Source: Chlamydia trachomatis (lineage in GTDB: Bacteria; Chlamydiota; Chlamydiia; Chlamydiales; Rhabdochlamydiaceae). From it: a stretch of DNA of 34,683 bases. Under the pieces are notes generated by a model. It saw only the letters and a program-made list of their open reading frames with translations. It had not been told where the DNA came from and ran no database searches. Position 1 is the first letter of the stretch. Every line of letters starts with the position of its first letter. This document shows positions 7,787 to 18,360 of the stretch, one piece after another. Where the stretch lies: NCBI GenBank assembly GCA_945898205.1, contig CAMDHO010000023.1:1-34683 (forward strand), written 5' to 3'. A program made the position numbers and the translations under genes.

Positions 7787-8419
7787 TTACAGGCGCGCGC
7801 TGTTTTTTATTATTCGATCTTGATCTGTAATAGTTGCCATCAATGCGTTAATGACTGCTGCAGTGGCTTCTATAGATTTTGCAGAAGATTCTATTTGCGT
7901 TTTCAAGTGGATTTCGGATTGAACGAGTTCTTCTATTTTTAATTCCTGAATAGAAAGCTTAGATTTAAGGTTTTTAATAAGACTAAGAGACTCACTTTCC
8001 ATGATTTTAAGACTAGTAATATCTTCTTGTGATTTGATTAAATCATCTTTTAAAGCACGGTTCATTTTAAGCATTTCTGCAGCTTCAGCTTGTAAGCTCT
8101 CTCGATTTAGTTTAGTTTCTCCGAGGTCTTCAATCAAAGTTTTAATAAGGACGGATTCTCCCTTTTCTTTTGTGACACCTTCTCGAAAACCTTCTTTATA
8201 CCCTTTTATAGTCTCCGAGGCTCCAAGATCTAACCAAGCAATATAATTAGTAACTCCAAATAAAACAGAACATCCTATCAAGCCTGGTTTTTGAGAAAGA
8301 ATACCAGAAGCAATCCCTATAATGGATAACGAGCTTGACATTGTTATAATAGTAGTTTTGACAGAAGGTGAAAGGACTGTAGTTAAGGCGATTGGAAGGG
8401 CGTATATAGCTTTTAACAT
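7787..8419 (-). CDS. Inc-like protein: two-lobed hydrophobic domain plus coiled coil
   Basis: The 210-aa product has two hydrophobic segments (about residues 23-42 and 46-63) separated by a short QKPG turn, then a long Leu/Ile/Glu/Lys-rich coiled coil from about 90 to 200. This bilobed arrangement is the defining trait of chlamydial inclusion membrane (Inc) proteins, which are type III secreted into the membrane of the host vacuole; I see no sequence match to a named Inc. The AAGGA ribosome binding site overlaps the stop of the upstream gene (gap 11 bases), so the two are co-transcribed and probably translationally coupled. It could alternatively be an ordinary membrane protein of the bacterium. 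Confidence 0.7.
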   Translation of the reverse strand: MLKAIYALPIALTTVLSPSVKTTIITMSSSLSIIGIASGILSQKPGLIGCSVLFGVTNYIAWLDLGASETIKGYKEGFREGVTKEKGESVLIKTLIEDLGETKLNRESLQAEAAEMLKMNRALKDDLIKSQEDITSLKIMESESLSLIKNLKSKLSIQELKIEELVQSEIHLKTQIESSAKSIEATAAVINALMATITDQDRIIKNSARL

Positions 8420-8430
8420 AGGATGTATCC

Positions 8431-9045
8431 TTATTTTCTTAATTTTCGATCTTCTAAAAATTGTAGCCCTTTGGCTGTTATTTCATTTAAACTCTGTATA
8501 CTTGATTCTAAATCTCTAACATCTTTTTCTTCAGATTTCGCTAAATCTATAACCTTAGTTTCTATAAAACCTATTTGATCCATTGCGGCATTTAATATAC
8601 CTTCTGAAGCCTCCGTGTCGATTCTTATCCTAGATAAATCTAGAGCTTCAGATCTGATAATGGCCTCATTTTGTAAAATAGAAGCTCTCCCTTCTTCTAA
8701 CAATCGAGTTTGACGTGTGGTTAAATCTTCTATTTGGTCCATTACATCAGCAGCTACACCTAAAGCTTCTATATTTTGATCGCTGATATCTTGATATTCT
8801 TGAACATCTCCCGGATTTGCAATGAATTCATCTTTTCTAAGGAAATAAGAAAGAACATACATTGTAATAAGACCAACTCCTGCAACCCCCGCAGTAAATT
8901 GCCATCTATGAAGTCCATACTCCCCTACGGCAAGGCCGGTTAAGGCTGTCTTGTAAATCAATGCAGGCCAATATTGTTTTAAGTAAGAACGACATGGATT
9001 TGTAGGCTGGTTTTGAACAGGTCTCAGATTATGTAAAGGTAACAT
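8431..9045 (-). CDS. Inc-like protein: two-lobed hydrophobic domain plus coiled coil
   Basis: The 204-aa product mirrors its downstream neighbour: a 25-residue N-terminal tail rich in Asn, Gln and Pro, two hydrophobic segments (about 26-45 and 49-69) split by a short GLHRWQ turn, and a helical C-terminal region (about 85-200) with coiled-coil spacing. There is no sequence similarity obvious by eye to the 7787-8419 product beyond the layout. Inc proteins usually expose both ends to the host cytosol and use the coiled coil to bind host or bacterial partners, sometimes in pairs. The start codon has only a weak upstream AGAG. First gene of the pair. Confidence 0.7.
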   Translation of the reverse strand: MLPLHNLRPVQNQPTNPCRSYLKQYWPALIYKTALTGLAVGEYGLHRWQFTAGVAGVGLITMYVLSYFLRKDEFIANPGDVQEYQDISDQNIEALGVAADVMDQIEDLTTRQTRLLEEGRASILQNEAIIRSEALDLSRIRIDTEASEGILNAAMDQIGFIETKVIDLAKSEEKDVRDLESSIQSLNEITAKGLQFLEDRKLRK

Positions 9046-9112
9046 ATTACTCTATGGTGTTTAAAATAAAGAAGTGATCTTATTTTTATTTTAAATATAA
9101 GTAAAGCTTTTT

Positions 9113-9811
9113 TTAAGAATTCTTTACATAAAGAAAGATGTCGGTCTTTCCCCAGGGGTATGTTGACTCCCAAGAAGATAGAAGACTAAACGAATTGGAA
9201 TATTCCGTTATTGGAAAACTGACTGTTATTAGTTTAGAGCCGGATAGGATTTTTTCTAGATGAGATATAGACGCTATTAGATCTTCTTCTTCCATACAAA
9301 TAGCATAAAAATAAAAAAAAGAACCGAGGGTTAGATTGAAAGATCCGATTTCTTCACAAAAAATTTTAGGTGGTTTTATATGTGATTGGCTCGCTAATAG
9401 GAGTGAAATCTCCTGAGCCTTTTTACAGAAAACAGGAACTCGTTCTATTCCTATCGAGTTACAACCCCATATCGTTGTTGCAAAAAAGACACCTCGACCT
9501 CTTCCGCATCCTAGATCTACAAAGCAATCATTACGACTAAGACCTCCATTTTGAAACATTTGATGAAATACCGTCAGAGGAGTCTCTCCGTAGAAGTCAA
9601 GAGAAGATAACCCTCTTGATTTAGCGTATTTTCTATAAATGGAATAAGAACTTTTTAGGTAATATAGTTTTTTTAATAACTGATCCGCAGCTTTAAATGC
9701 GGTCTTTTTATAAAAAAGCCTCCTCACTTTTCTTTCCTCCATAAAGCTAAACAAAATCACTCGAGGAAAAATCCAAAATGTCAGGAAAAAAAATTCAATA
9801 AAGTATTTCAT
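9113..9811 (-). CDS. SAM-dependent methyltransferase, class I fold
   Basis: The 232-aa product contains motif I FVDLGCGRGRG followed by VFFATTIWGCNSIGIERV, the SAM-binding strand and acidic residue of the Rossmann-type fold, and a later FYFYAICM region in the place of motif IV. The N-terminus (MKYFIEFFFLTFWIFP) is hydrophobic and may anchor it to the membrane. The substrate is unknown; the arrangement somewhat resembles DOT1-like or small-molecule methyltransferases. No ribosome binding site precedes the ATG at 9811, which directly abuts the structured-RNA candidate, so the true start may be the internal ATG about 23 codons later (MEERKVRR) or translation may be controlled by that RNA. Confidence 0.75.
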   Translation of the reverse strand: MKYFIEFFFLTFWIFPRVILFSFMEERKVRRLFYKKTAFKAADQLLKKLYYLKSSYSIYRKYAKSRGLSSLDFYGETPLTVFHQMFQNGGLSRNDCFVDLGCGRGRGVFFATTIWGCNSIGIERVPVFCKKAQEISLLLASQSHIKPPKIFCEEIGSFNLTLGSFFYFYAICMEEEDLIASISHLEKILSGSKLITVSFPITEYSNSFSLLSSWESTYPWGKTDIFLYVKNS

Positions 9812-9815
9812 TTAA

Positions 9816-10039
9816 TTGACGGCGTGGACACCTCGTCCTTTAGTGAGAAGAGGGAACGCCGCTCCTTTGTTGTTAATCTACTAATAGCCTTGCCCGTTTT
9901 TCTGATGTTGGCATCAGAGGTTTTTTGCGCCTATCTAAAACAGATAGTGGCTTACGGGTCTTGTTAGGTCACCTTTCCCTGATCTTCCCCTGACAAAGCT
10001 TATAAGCGCAGCATAGTTGCCTATGCTGCGTCTGGTCAA
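9816..10039 (-). ncRNA. Unidentified structured RNA candidate
   Basis: This roughly 225-base stretch is clearly GC-richer than its surroundings and dense in hairpins. Stems: 10007-10016/10021-10030, perfect 10 bp closing a GCAA (GNRA) tetraloop on the minus strand; 9931-9936/9942-9947; 9901-9907/9912-9918; 9893-9897/9954-9958, which encloses the previous two as a three-way junction; 9826-9829/9835-9838; a 5-bp stem at about 9853-9865 that needs a G-U pair possible only on the minus strand; and TTGAC/GTCAA joining the two ends. The GNRA loop and G-U pair favour the minus strand. I do not find the signatures of RNase P, SRP RNA, tmRNA, 6S RNA or common riboswitches. It lies 25 bases after the phosphofructokinase stop and ends at the methyltransferase start. 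Confidence 0.5.
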
Positions 10040-10063
10040 CCTGGCTCTTTCTAGCTCCTCCAT

Positions 10064-11674
10064 TCAGGAAGGGGTTGTTGACTGTTTTTCTAAAAAAAGA
10101 GATAGTGGAGCAGTAGGATCTTCTGTAAATTGGATAGGACCTGGAAAGCTATAATGATCCTCAACTCTCCAAGCAGCTCTTTGCTTTGAAAAAAACTGAA
10201 AGGCTTTTCCTTCTAAATCAACAAGAGCTTTTTCTATGACAGGTTTTAACTTGCCATTACGCATTTCTAAATGCAGTAAAGCAGTCAGAGGAACGGCTCC
10301 TAAGCTCCAATTTTCAACAGGTTCATGTAGATTTGAGACAAATCCCATGTATCCAGAGAGATTGCAAGAAATTGTTAACAAAGCAACCTGGCCTAATGTA
10401 TAACAATAACTAGCGTCAAAATTGGAAGGAAATGCTGATCTTCCTTCATATCCAAAAAAATGGGTCAGAGGATGAAATGAAATATTTGTATATTTTTTCA
10501 TTTCATTAGAAACCATTTCAGAGAGAAGCCTGTCTGTTTCAATTAAAGAAACCTGCACATTTCCATGAGGATCCCTAACTAAAAGCAACTGCTTTTGAAT
10601 TGCCGGGGGAATTAAAAAAAAGCAGTCACGAGAAGCGCTTGTTAACTTTAACTTAATATCTTCCATTGAAAGATTAGTCTCTTGAGAAAGAATGTAATTG
10701 AGTTCTTGAATGAGCATTGCTAGATCTGGAATCCATTCTATAAGTCCTTCAGGAATCAAAATGACTCCATATGATTTGCCCTTAGAGGATCTTTCTACTA
10801 CTAGATTGCAAAGATCTTCTACAATCTGCTTGAGAGTTGTTTTTTTTTCGAAAACTTCTTCGGATATGAGAGTGAGATTAGGGTGTGTTAAAAGAGCGCA
10901 TTCTAAAGCTATATGAGAAGCTGTTCTTCCCATTAGACGAACAAAGTGATAATACTTTTTTGCAGAAAGAGCATCTCTAGCTAAATTACCAATTAAGTCT
11001 GCGTAGACTCTAGAGGCAGTATCAAACCCAAAGGAAACAGGGACGAAAGAATTTTTCAAGTCCCCGTCAATTGTTTTAGGAACACCTACAACAGAAGTGG
11101 CGCATTGGTTTTGATAAAAATATTCAGCTAAAAGAGCTGCATTGGTATTTGAATCATCGCCGCCAATAATAACAAGACCGTCTAACTTGAGTGTTGCGCA
11201 CGTTTTTAGAGCCTTTTGAAATTGCTCTTTAGTTTCTATTTTAGTTCGGCCAGATCCTAGTAGGTCAAAGCCGCCTGTATTTCGAAAAGAACCAACGTCA
11301 TCTTCAGAGAGGATTTTATATTTTTCAAAAATGATTCCAGAAGGACCTTCTAAAAAACCAATTAGTTGCCCCCCCGCTCCCATTTTTTGTAAACCATCCC
11401 AAAGTCCCGATATGACATTATGACCGCCGGGAGCTTGCCCTCCAGAAAATACAACGCCGATCTTTAAAGAGCGTTTTTTGCTCGTAGGGTTTTTTGTTGT
11501 TTTTACAAGAGGCAGTGTGGATCCATAAGGAAATAGAGCAGTAATCTCTTCAGACCTTAGCAAACCCCCTTCAAAAGGCTCTAAAGACAAGAGGCTTAAG
11601 TCTGCAAGGCAGGTGGGGATTTTAGGAGAAAATTTGATTCTACTCGACTCTAAAGAACTTCGGTTAGATTGCAT
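10064..11674 (-). CDS. pfp: Diphosphate--fructose-6-phosphate 1-phosphotransferase
   Basis: This enzyme phosphorylates fructose 6-phosphate using pyrophosphate, a reversible step of glycolysis. The 536-aa length and motifs fit the PPi-dependent long family: SGGQAPGGHN (residues 77-86, phosphate-binding loop), GGDDSNT (171-177) with Asp where ATP enzymes have Gly, PKTIDGDLKN (199-208) with the catalytic Asp and the Lys typical of PPi use, SFGFDTA, and MGRTASHIALE (about 248-258, fructose-6-phosphate binding). Chlamydiae are known to use PPi-type enzymes in place of ATP-PFK. The start is supported by an AAGG element 6 bases upstream. It stands between the serine dehydratase gene and the structured RNA candidate on the same strand. 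Confidence 0.93.
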   Translation of the reverse strand: MQSNRSSLESSRIKFSPKIPTCLADLSLLSLEPFEGGLLRSEEITALFPYGSTLPLVKTTKNPTSKKRSLKIGVVFSGGQAPGGHNVISGLWDGLQKMGAGGQLIGFLEGPSGIIFEKYKILSEDDVGSFRNTGGFDLLGSGRTKIETKEQFQKALKTCATLKLDGLVIIGGDDSNTNAALLAEYFYQNQCATSVVGVPKTIDGDLKNSFVPVSFGFDTASRVYADLIGNLARDALSAKKYYHFVRLMGRTASHIALECALLTHPNLTLISEEVFEKKTTLKQIVEDLCNLVVERSSKGKSYGVILIPEGLIEWIPDLAMLIQELNYILSQETNLSMEDIKLKLTSASRDCFFLIPPAIQKQLLLVRDPHGNVQVSLIETDRLLSEMVSNEMKKYTNISFHPLTHFFGYEGRSAFPSNFDASYCYTLGQVALLTISCNLSGYMGFVSNLHEPVENWSLGAVPLTALLHLEMRNGKLKPVIEKALVDLEGKAFQFFSKQRAAWRVEDHYSFPGPIQFTEDPTAPLSLFLEKQSTTPS

Positions 11675-11742
11675 AAAAAACCTTAGGCAGTAAAAAATAA
11701 GATCCCAAGGTATAAAATTTTCTAGTTTTTTTTACCAGAAGA

Positions 11743-13158
11743 TTAACACTCTGGGATAGCTACATTCACATGGACAGCAAGGCCACCTTCAGCGGTTTCC
11801 TTGTAAATATTATTCATATCCTTTCCAGTTTGATGCATTGTAGCTATAACCTGATCTAAAGAAACTTTATAACCTGATTTGTTTTTCAAAGCTAAGCGAG
11901 CTGCGTTAATTGCTTTAATAGCCCCCATTGTGTTCCTTTCGATACACGGAATTTGGACAAGTCCCCCAATCGGATCGCAAGTAAGCCCTAAATTGTGCTC
12001 CATTCCTATTTCAGCAGCATTTTCAGTTTGATAAGGAGTTCCTTCTAATGCGGCAACAAGCCCACCCGCAGCCATTGAACACGCAACTCCCACTTCACCT
12101 TGACAACCCATTTCAGCAGCAGATAAGGAAGCTCCTTTTTTATATAGAATTCCAATGGCCGCAGCCGTTAAAAAGAATCTATAAATGCCTTCTTTTGAAG
12201 ACTTAGGCGTAAAGCGTTCGTAATAATGAACTACAGCCGGAATAATGCCAGAGGCTCCGTTAGTTGGTGCTGTAACAACTTTTCCGCCAGCTGCATTTTC
12301 TTCATTAACAGCTAAAGCAAACAAGCTAACCCAATCAAAGATCTCCGAAGGATCTTCGATCTTATCTTTTTGAGATAGTTCTTGATGAAGATTAAAAGCT
12401 CTTCTAGCTACATTGAGCCCCCCAGGAAGAATCCCCTCTTGTTCACAGCCTCTTTGCACGCAGCCTTTCATTACTTCCCAAATATGCCAAATTCCATCAT
12501 AAATTTCTTTTTCTGTGCGCCAAGATTTTTCATTTTCAAACATGATTTCACTGATAGAAAGCCCTGTTTGTTTACAAAACTCAAGAAGTTGATTGCCTGT
12601 ATTAAAAGGATAGGGAATTTCTATAGAACTTTCGTTGGTTTTTTTTTCAGTAGAAAAGGCGTCTTCATGATCGACAACAAAACCGCCGCCAACAGAATAA
12701 AAAGTTTTAGATAAAATCTCATTGCCAGATTTATCAAAAGCTTTACATTTCATGGCATTGGAATGGAAAGGAAGTCTTTTGCCTTTTGAGAAGATAAGAT
12801 CTTTTTCCACAGAAAAAACAATAGAGTGAGATCCTAAAAGATTTAAGGTGTTTTCTTTTTTAACCCGCGCAATTTTACTTGCTACGCTATTAGGATCGGT
12901 TTCCTCAGGCTTTTCACCTTCTAATCCAAGTAATATGGCAATGTCTGTGGCATGACCGTGTCCGGTAAGAGCCAAAGATCCGAAAAGTTCAACAGAAATA
13001 TGAGCTACAGACTGTAGAAATCCCATACTATCTACTAAAGATATAAATTGGTATGCAGCTCTCATAGGACCTACGGTATGGGAACTAGACGGGCCTATTC
13101 CTATAGAAAATAATTGAAAAAGACTTAAGGGAGTAAAGTTTTCTTTAGATCTATCCAT
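11743..13158 (-). CDS. sdaA: L-serine dehydratase (serine ammonia-lyase), iron-sulfur type, single chain
   Basis: This cytosolic enzyme converts L-serine to pyruvate and ammonia with a [4Fe-4S] cluster. The N-terminal domain carries [16 protein letters not shown], the C-terminal domain [30 protein letters not shown] and [19 protein letters not shown]. Counting from the start chosen here, Cys352, Cys394 and Cys405 are spaced 42 and 11 apart, the spacing of the cluster ligands in the Escherichia coli enzyme. I take the ATG at 13158 (471 aa) because AGGAA lies 8 bases upstream; the ATG at 13176 has no ribosome binding site. Both alpha and beta domains are fused in one chain. It can feed pyruvate from host-derived serine. 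Confidence 0.93.
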   Translation of the reverse strand: MDRSKENFTPLSLFQLFSIGIGPSSSHTVGPMRAAYQFISLVDSMGFLQSVAHISVELFGSLALTGHGHATDIAILLGLEGEKPEETDPNSVASKIARVKKENTLNLLGSHSIVFSVEKDLIFSKGKRLPFHSNAMKCKAFDKSGNEILSKTFYSVGGGFVVDHEDAFSTEKKTNESSIEIPYPFNTGNQLLEFCKQTGLSISEIMFENEKSWRTEKEIYDGIWHIWEVMKGCVQRGCEQEGILPGGLNVARRAFNLHQELSQKDKIEDPSEIFDWVSLFALAVNEENAAGGKVVTAPTNGASGIIPAVVHYYERFTPKSSKEGIYRFFLTAAAIGILYKKGASLSAAEMGCQGEVGVACSMAAGGLVAALEGTPYQTENAAEIGMEHNLGLTCDPIGGLVQIPCIERNTMGAIKAINAARLALKNKSGYKVSLDQVIATMHQTGKDMNNIYKETAEGGLAVHVNVAIPEC

Positions 13159-15192
<2,034 letters not shown>

Positions 15193-15630
15193 ATGGGAAG
15201 ACTGGCAAGTTTTGATTATGGAAGGGCTCGAATAGGCATTTCTTTTTCTGATGAAAGAAAAATCATAGCAACACCCTTATCCATTATTAAAGTAGCAAAA
15301 ACAATTCCGCTTCTTTTAAAAGAAATTGAAAAAGTTCTTGCCCCCTACTCCCCTTTTGATCTTTTTATCATAGGACTCCCTCTTTTACTCAATGGAAAAG
15401 AGGGAGAAATGGCAGAAGAAACCAAATCTTTTGGACAGATTCTTTTTTCTCATTTTTCAATTCCCTGCGTTTTTTGGGATGAAAGACTTTCTTCTTGTCA
15501 AGCTGATCGTATGATGAGAGAAGCTTCGTTAAATAGAAAAGAAAGAGCTCAAAAAGTCGATTCAGTCTGTTCTACACTTATTCTTCAAAACTATTTAGAG
15601 TCCGAATATCTAAAAAACCAAAAAAAATAG
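15193..15630 (+). CDS. ruvX: Putative Holliday junction resolvase / pre-16S rRNA nuclease
   Basis: The 145-aa product is a YqgF/RuvX family RNase H-fold protein, linked in other bacteria to 16S rRNA 5' maturation and possibly Holliday junction resolution. DYGRARIGIS (residues 8-17, with catalytic Asp8), the strand FIIGLPLLLNGKEG (58-71), WDERLSS (95-101) and a late Asp near 123 are in place. The ATG follows the CTP synthase TAG with no gap, and the AAGGTG at the end of that gene serves as ribosome binding site. Confidence 0.93.
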   Translation: MGRLASFDYGRARIGISFSDERKIIATPLSIIKVAKTIPLLLKEIEKVLAPYSPFDLFIIGLPLLLNGKEGEMAEETKSFGQILFSHFSIPCVFWDERLSSCQADRMMREASLNRKERAQKVDSVCSTLILQNYLESEYLKNQKK

Positions 15631-15715
15631 AATATATTGGCTTTATCCCTTCCTTTATAAAAGCTTTTATGTTTTATTGTGAAAATTAAGACTAATTTCA
15701 AAAAAAGCAAGAACT

Positions 15716-17260
15716 ATGACTGAGACTGTTTTTACCAATCCATTGCAAGAATTAGGTCACTCTACTCGATTTATCGATCCCTGTATTTTAGTTATTTTTG
15801 GTGCTACCGGGGATTTAACTGCGAGAAAACTCCTTCCAGCTCTCTATAATTTAGCTAGAGAAGGGCAACTCCCCCCTCAATTTGCTTGCGTTGGTGTCGC
15901 TAGAAGATCTAAAACAAATGAGCAATTTCAAGATGAAATGAAATCTGCTATCAATCAGTTTTCTAGAGTTAAACCTATTGATGAATCCCTCTGGGCTACA
16001 TTCAAAAAACAAATATTTTATTATCAATCTGAATTTGATGATGAAATGGGGTTTCAAGGCCTATCTAAATTCCTTACAGATTTAGATAATAAAATAGGGA
16101 CTAAAGGCAATCGAGTTTTTTATCTTTCAACTCAGCCTAGTTATTTTCCAGTTATCTCTGAAAATTTATACAAAGCTAAGCTTATTTATGATCAGGAACT
16201 AGAAAAAGAACGCTGGTCTAGAATTATTATTGAAAAACCTTTTGGTCATAATTTAAAATCAGCTCTATCATTACAAACAGAGCTTACGCAATTTTTACAT
16301 GAAAGTCAGATTTATCGAATTGACCATTATCTAGGGAAAGAAACTGTTCAAAACTTACTTGTCCTTCGTTTTGCCAACTCTCTTTTCGAATCTCTTTGGA
16401 ACAGTAGATATATCGATCACGTCCAAATTACTGTTGCTGAAGATATCGGAATAGGAAGTCGAGGGGCTCTTTGGGAAGAATCTGGATTTTTAAGAGACAT
16501 CTTACAGAATCATATGATGCAAATTTTCTCTCTTATTATTATGGAACCACCAGTAAGCTTATCAGCTTCTGCTATTCACGATGAGAAAGTAAAAGCTATT
16601 AAATCTATTCGCCCTTTCGACTTAAATAATTTAAATCAATCTGTTGTTAGAGGTCAGTATGGCCCAGGTTATATCAACGGAGAAACTGTTATCGGTTATC
16701 GACAAGAAAAGAATGTCAATCCCGTATCTGAAGTAGAGACATACATGGCAATGCGTGTTTTTGTTGATAATTGGCGTTGGGCTGGCGTTCCGTTTTATAT
16801 TCGAGGTGGCAAGCGTCTCCCCAAAAAAAGAACCGAAATTTCCGTGTTTTTTAAAGACCCTCCTTATGTTCTTTTTCAACATCCCGGACAACTTAATGCT
16901 CCCAACGTGTTAACTATTCGCATTCAACCAGATGAAGGTACTTCACTAAAAATCAACTGTAAAGTTCCTGGAACGACTCAGCTTATCCAACCCGTGAAAA
17001 TGAACTTCCAATATGGAAAGTATTTTGGATTGGCGCCTCCTGAGGCCTATGAAAGGTTGATTTTAGATTGTATCTTAGGAGATAACACACTGTTTGCAAG
17101 AGAAGATGAAGTGTTTAATTCCTGGAAACTACTTTCTCCTGTATTAGATGTATGGGAAAGTTCTCCTAAAGAGACACTTCCTAATTATCCTTCTGGAAGC
17201 TGGGGACCAAAATCCGCAGATGATTTACTCTTAGATGGAAGAAAATGGAGGCTTTTATAA
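15716..17260 (+). CDS. zwf: Glucose-6-phosphate 1-dehydrogenase
   Basis: The enzyme oxidises glucose 6-phosphate to 6-phosphogluconolactone with NADP, opening the oxidative pentose phosphate pathway. Seen motifs are FGATGDLTARKLLPALYNL (residues 28-46, nucleotide-binding), IIEKPFGHNL (171-180) and the substrate-binding RIDHYLGKE (201-209, with the catalytic His). At 514 aa it is full length. It sits 85 bases after ruvX and its end overlaps or abuts the OpcA-like gene, whose product probably helps assemble it. The ribosome binding site is weak. Confidence 0.96.
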   Translation: MTETVFTNPLQELGHSTRFIDPCILVIFGATGDLTARKLLPALYNLAREGQLPPQFACVGVARRSKTNEQFQDEMKSAINQFSRVKPIDESLWATFKKQIFYYQSEFDDEMGFQGLSKFLTDLDNKIGTKGNRVFYLSTQPSYFPVISENLYKAKLIYDQELEKERWSRIIIEKPFGHNLKSALSLQTELTQFLHESQIYRIDHYLGKETVQNLLVLRFANSLFESLWNSRYIDHVQITVAEDIGIGSRGALWEESGFLRDILQNHMMQIFSLIIMEPPVSLSASAIHDEKVKAIKSIRPFDLNNLNQSVVRGQYGPGYINGETVIGYRQEKNVNPVSEVETYMAMRVFVDNWRWAGVPFYIRGGKRLPKKRTEISVFFKDPPYVLFQHPGQLNAPNVLTIRIQPDEGTSLKINCKVPGTTQLIQPVKMNFQYGKYFGLAPPEAYERLILDCILGDNTLFAREDEVFNSWKLLSPVLDVWESSPKETLPNYPSGSWGPKSADDLLLDGRKWRLL

Positions 17261-17262
17261 TT

Positions 17263-18360
17263 ATGATAAATTCAAATCTTGTTCACCCTTCTCAAATACA
17301 GCAAGGGTTAGATGCCCTGTGGAGTAAAGAAGATAATAAAAAAAATGTAAAAGCTTCCTTATTTAACATCATTTTTTTTACAAAAAAATCTCCAAGAGAT
17401 GACTATATTCATAATATTTCCCTAAAGCTTATAGAAAAATTCCCTGCAAGGATTTTTTTTATTACATCAGATCCAGCAAGCGTTGAAAACTCGTTAAAAA
17501 CCGCAGTTTCAGTTATGACAACAAATCAAGGTGAATTTAATATTACATGTGATTTAATTGAAATTTCTGCTCAGGGAGATGGCTGGAAGCAAGTTCCTTT
17601 TATTCTACTTCCCAATATCATTTCAGATTTACCCGTCTATTTAGTTTGGGCTGAAGATCCTGGAAATGAGGATGTTCTTTGTAATGAACTAAAAAACTTT
17701 GCCACAAGAATAATCTTTGATTCTGAATGCACCGAAGATCTATGTCGATTTTCTCAGGCCGTTGCCAAAATTCAATCCGTAGACAATCTAGAAATAGCAG
17801 ATCTTAATTGGGCTCGACTTGAAAGTTGGAGAGATCTTCTTTCCGCTACTTTTTCAAGCGTTGAAAAAGTAGATGAACTAGAAAGAACTTCCTCTATTAC
17901 TATTACATATAACTCTCAAGAAACCCCCTTTTTCTGTCATACAAAAATTCAATCGATTTATCTTCAAGCTTGGATTGCTAGTCGACTCAATTGGACTTCT
18001 GATAAAAAACGAACGGCTTTAGACCTCACCCGTTTCTTTTATGAAAGCCAAGGAAGAAACATTGAAGTGCAGCTTGTGGGACTAAAAACCAGTAAAAACC
18101 CTCCAGGGATGATTCTTTCTTTAGATATAAAAACGACAGCTGATGAGCACTATCTTTTTTCTAGAGATTTAGATCTTCCTCATCAAATCTCCTTAAGCTA
18201 TAGCACAAAAAATGAATGTCAACTCCCCACTAAGTTCTTAGTTTCTAAAGAAGAATCAGGACAATCTCTTGTTAAAGAGATCTGTCACAAAGGAACTAGT
18301 GAGCACTACCAAGAAGTTCTGCTGATGATTTCAAAGTGGCAAAGGAGTGCCTTATGTTAG
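17263..18360 (+). CDS. OpcA-like glucose-6-phosphate dehydrogenase assembly protein
   Basis: The product (365 aa) lies between zwf and the lactonase gene, where cyanobacteria and actinobacteria carry opcA, and shows the family pattern: an N-terminal alpha/beta region with FFITSDP, then IISDLPVYLVWAEDP, and a C-terminal glucose-6-phosphate-dehydrogenase-assembly-like region. OpcA binds and activates G6PD oligomers. I choose the ATG at 17263, two bases after the zwf stop, because GGAGG lies upstream; an ATG at 17245 inside zwf is also open. The gene end overlaps the next start by 7 bases, so expression of the three should be coupled. Identification rests on position and overall pattern rather than on a catalytic motif. 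Confidence 0.75.
   Translation: MINSNLVHPSQIQQGLDALWSKEDNKKNVKASLFNIIFFTKKSPRDDYIHNISLKLIEKFPARIFFITSDPASVENSLKTAVSVMTTNQGEFNITCDLIEISAQGDGWKQVPFILLPNIISDLPVYLVWAEDPGNEDVLCNELKNFATRIIFDSECTEDLCRFSQAVAKIQSVDNLEIADLNWARLESWRDLLSATFSSVEKVDELERTSSITITYNSQETPFFCHTKIQSIYLQAWIASRLNWTSDKKRTALDLTRFFYESQGRNIEVQLVGLKTSKNPPGMILSLDIKTTADEHYLFSRDLDLPHQISLSYSTKNECQLPTKFLVSKEESGQSLVKEICHKGTSEHYQEVLLMISKWQRSALC

Noticed and set aside
9816-10039. RNase P RNA (a TTGACCAGAC start and a GTCCACG near the 3' end recall it)
   Set aside because: Too short, and the universally conserved core segments of RNase P RNA (GAGGAAAGTCC and ACAGAA-type) are absent.
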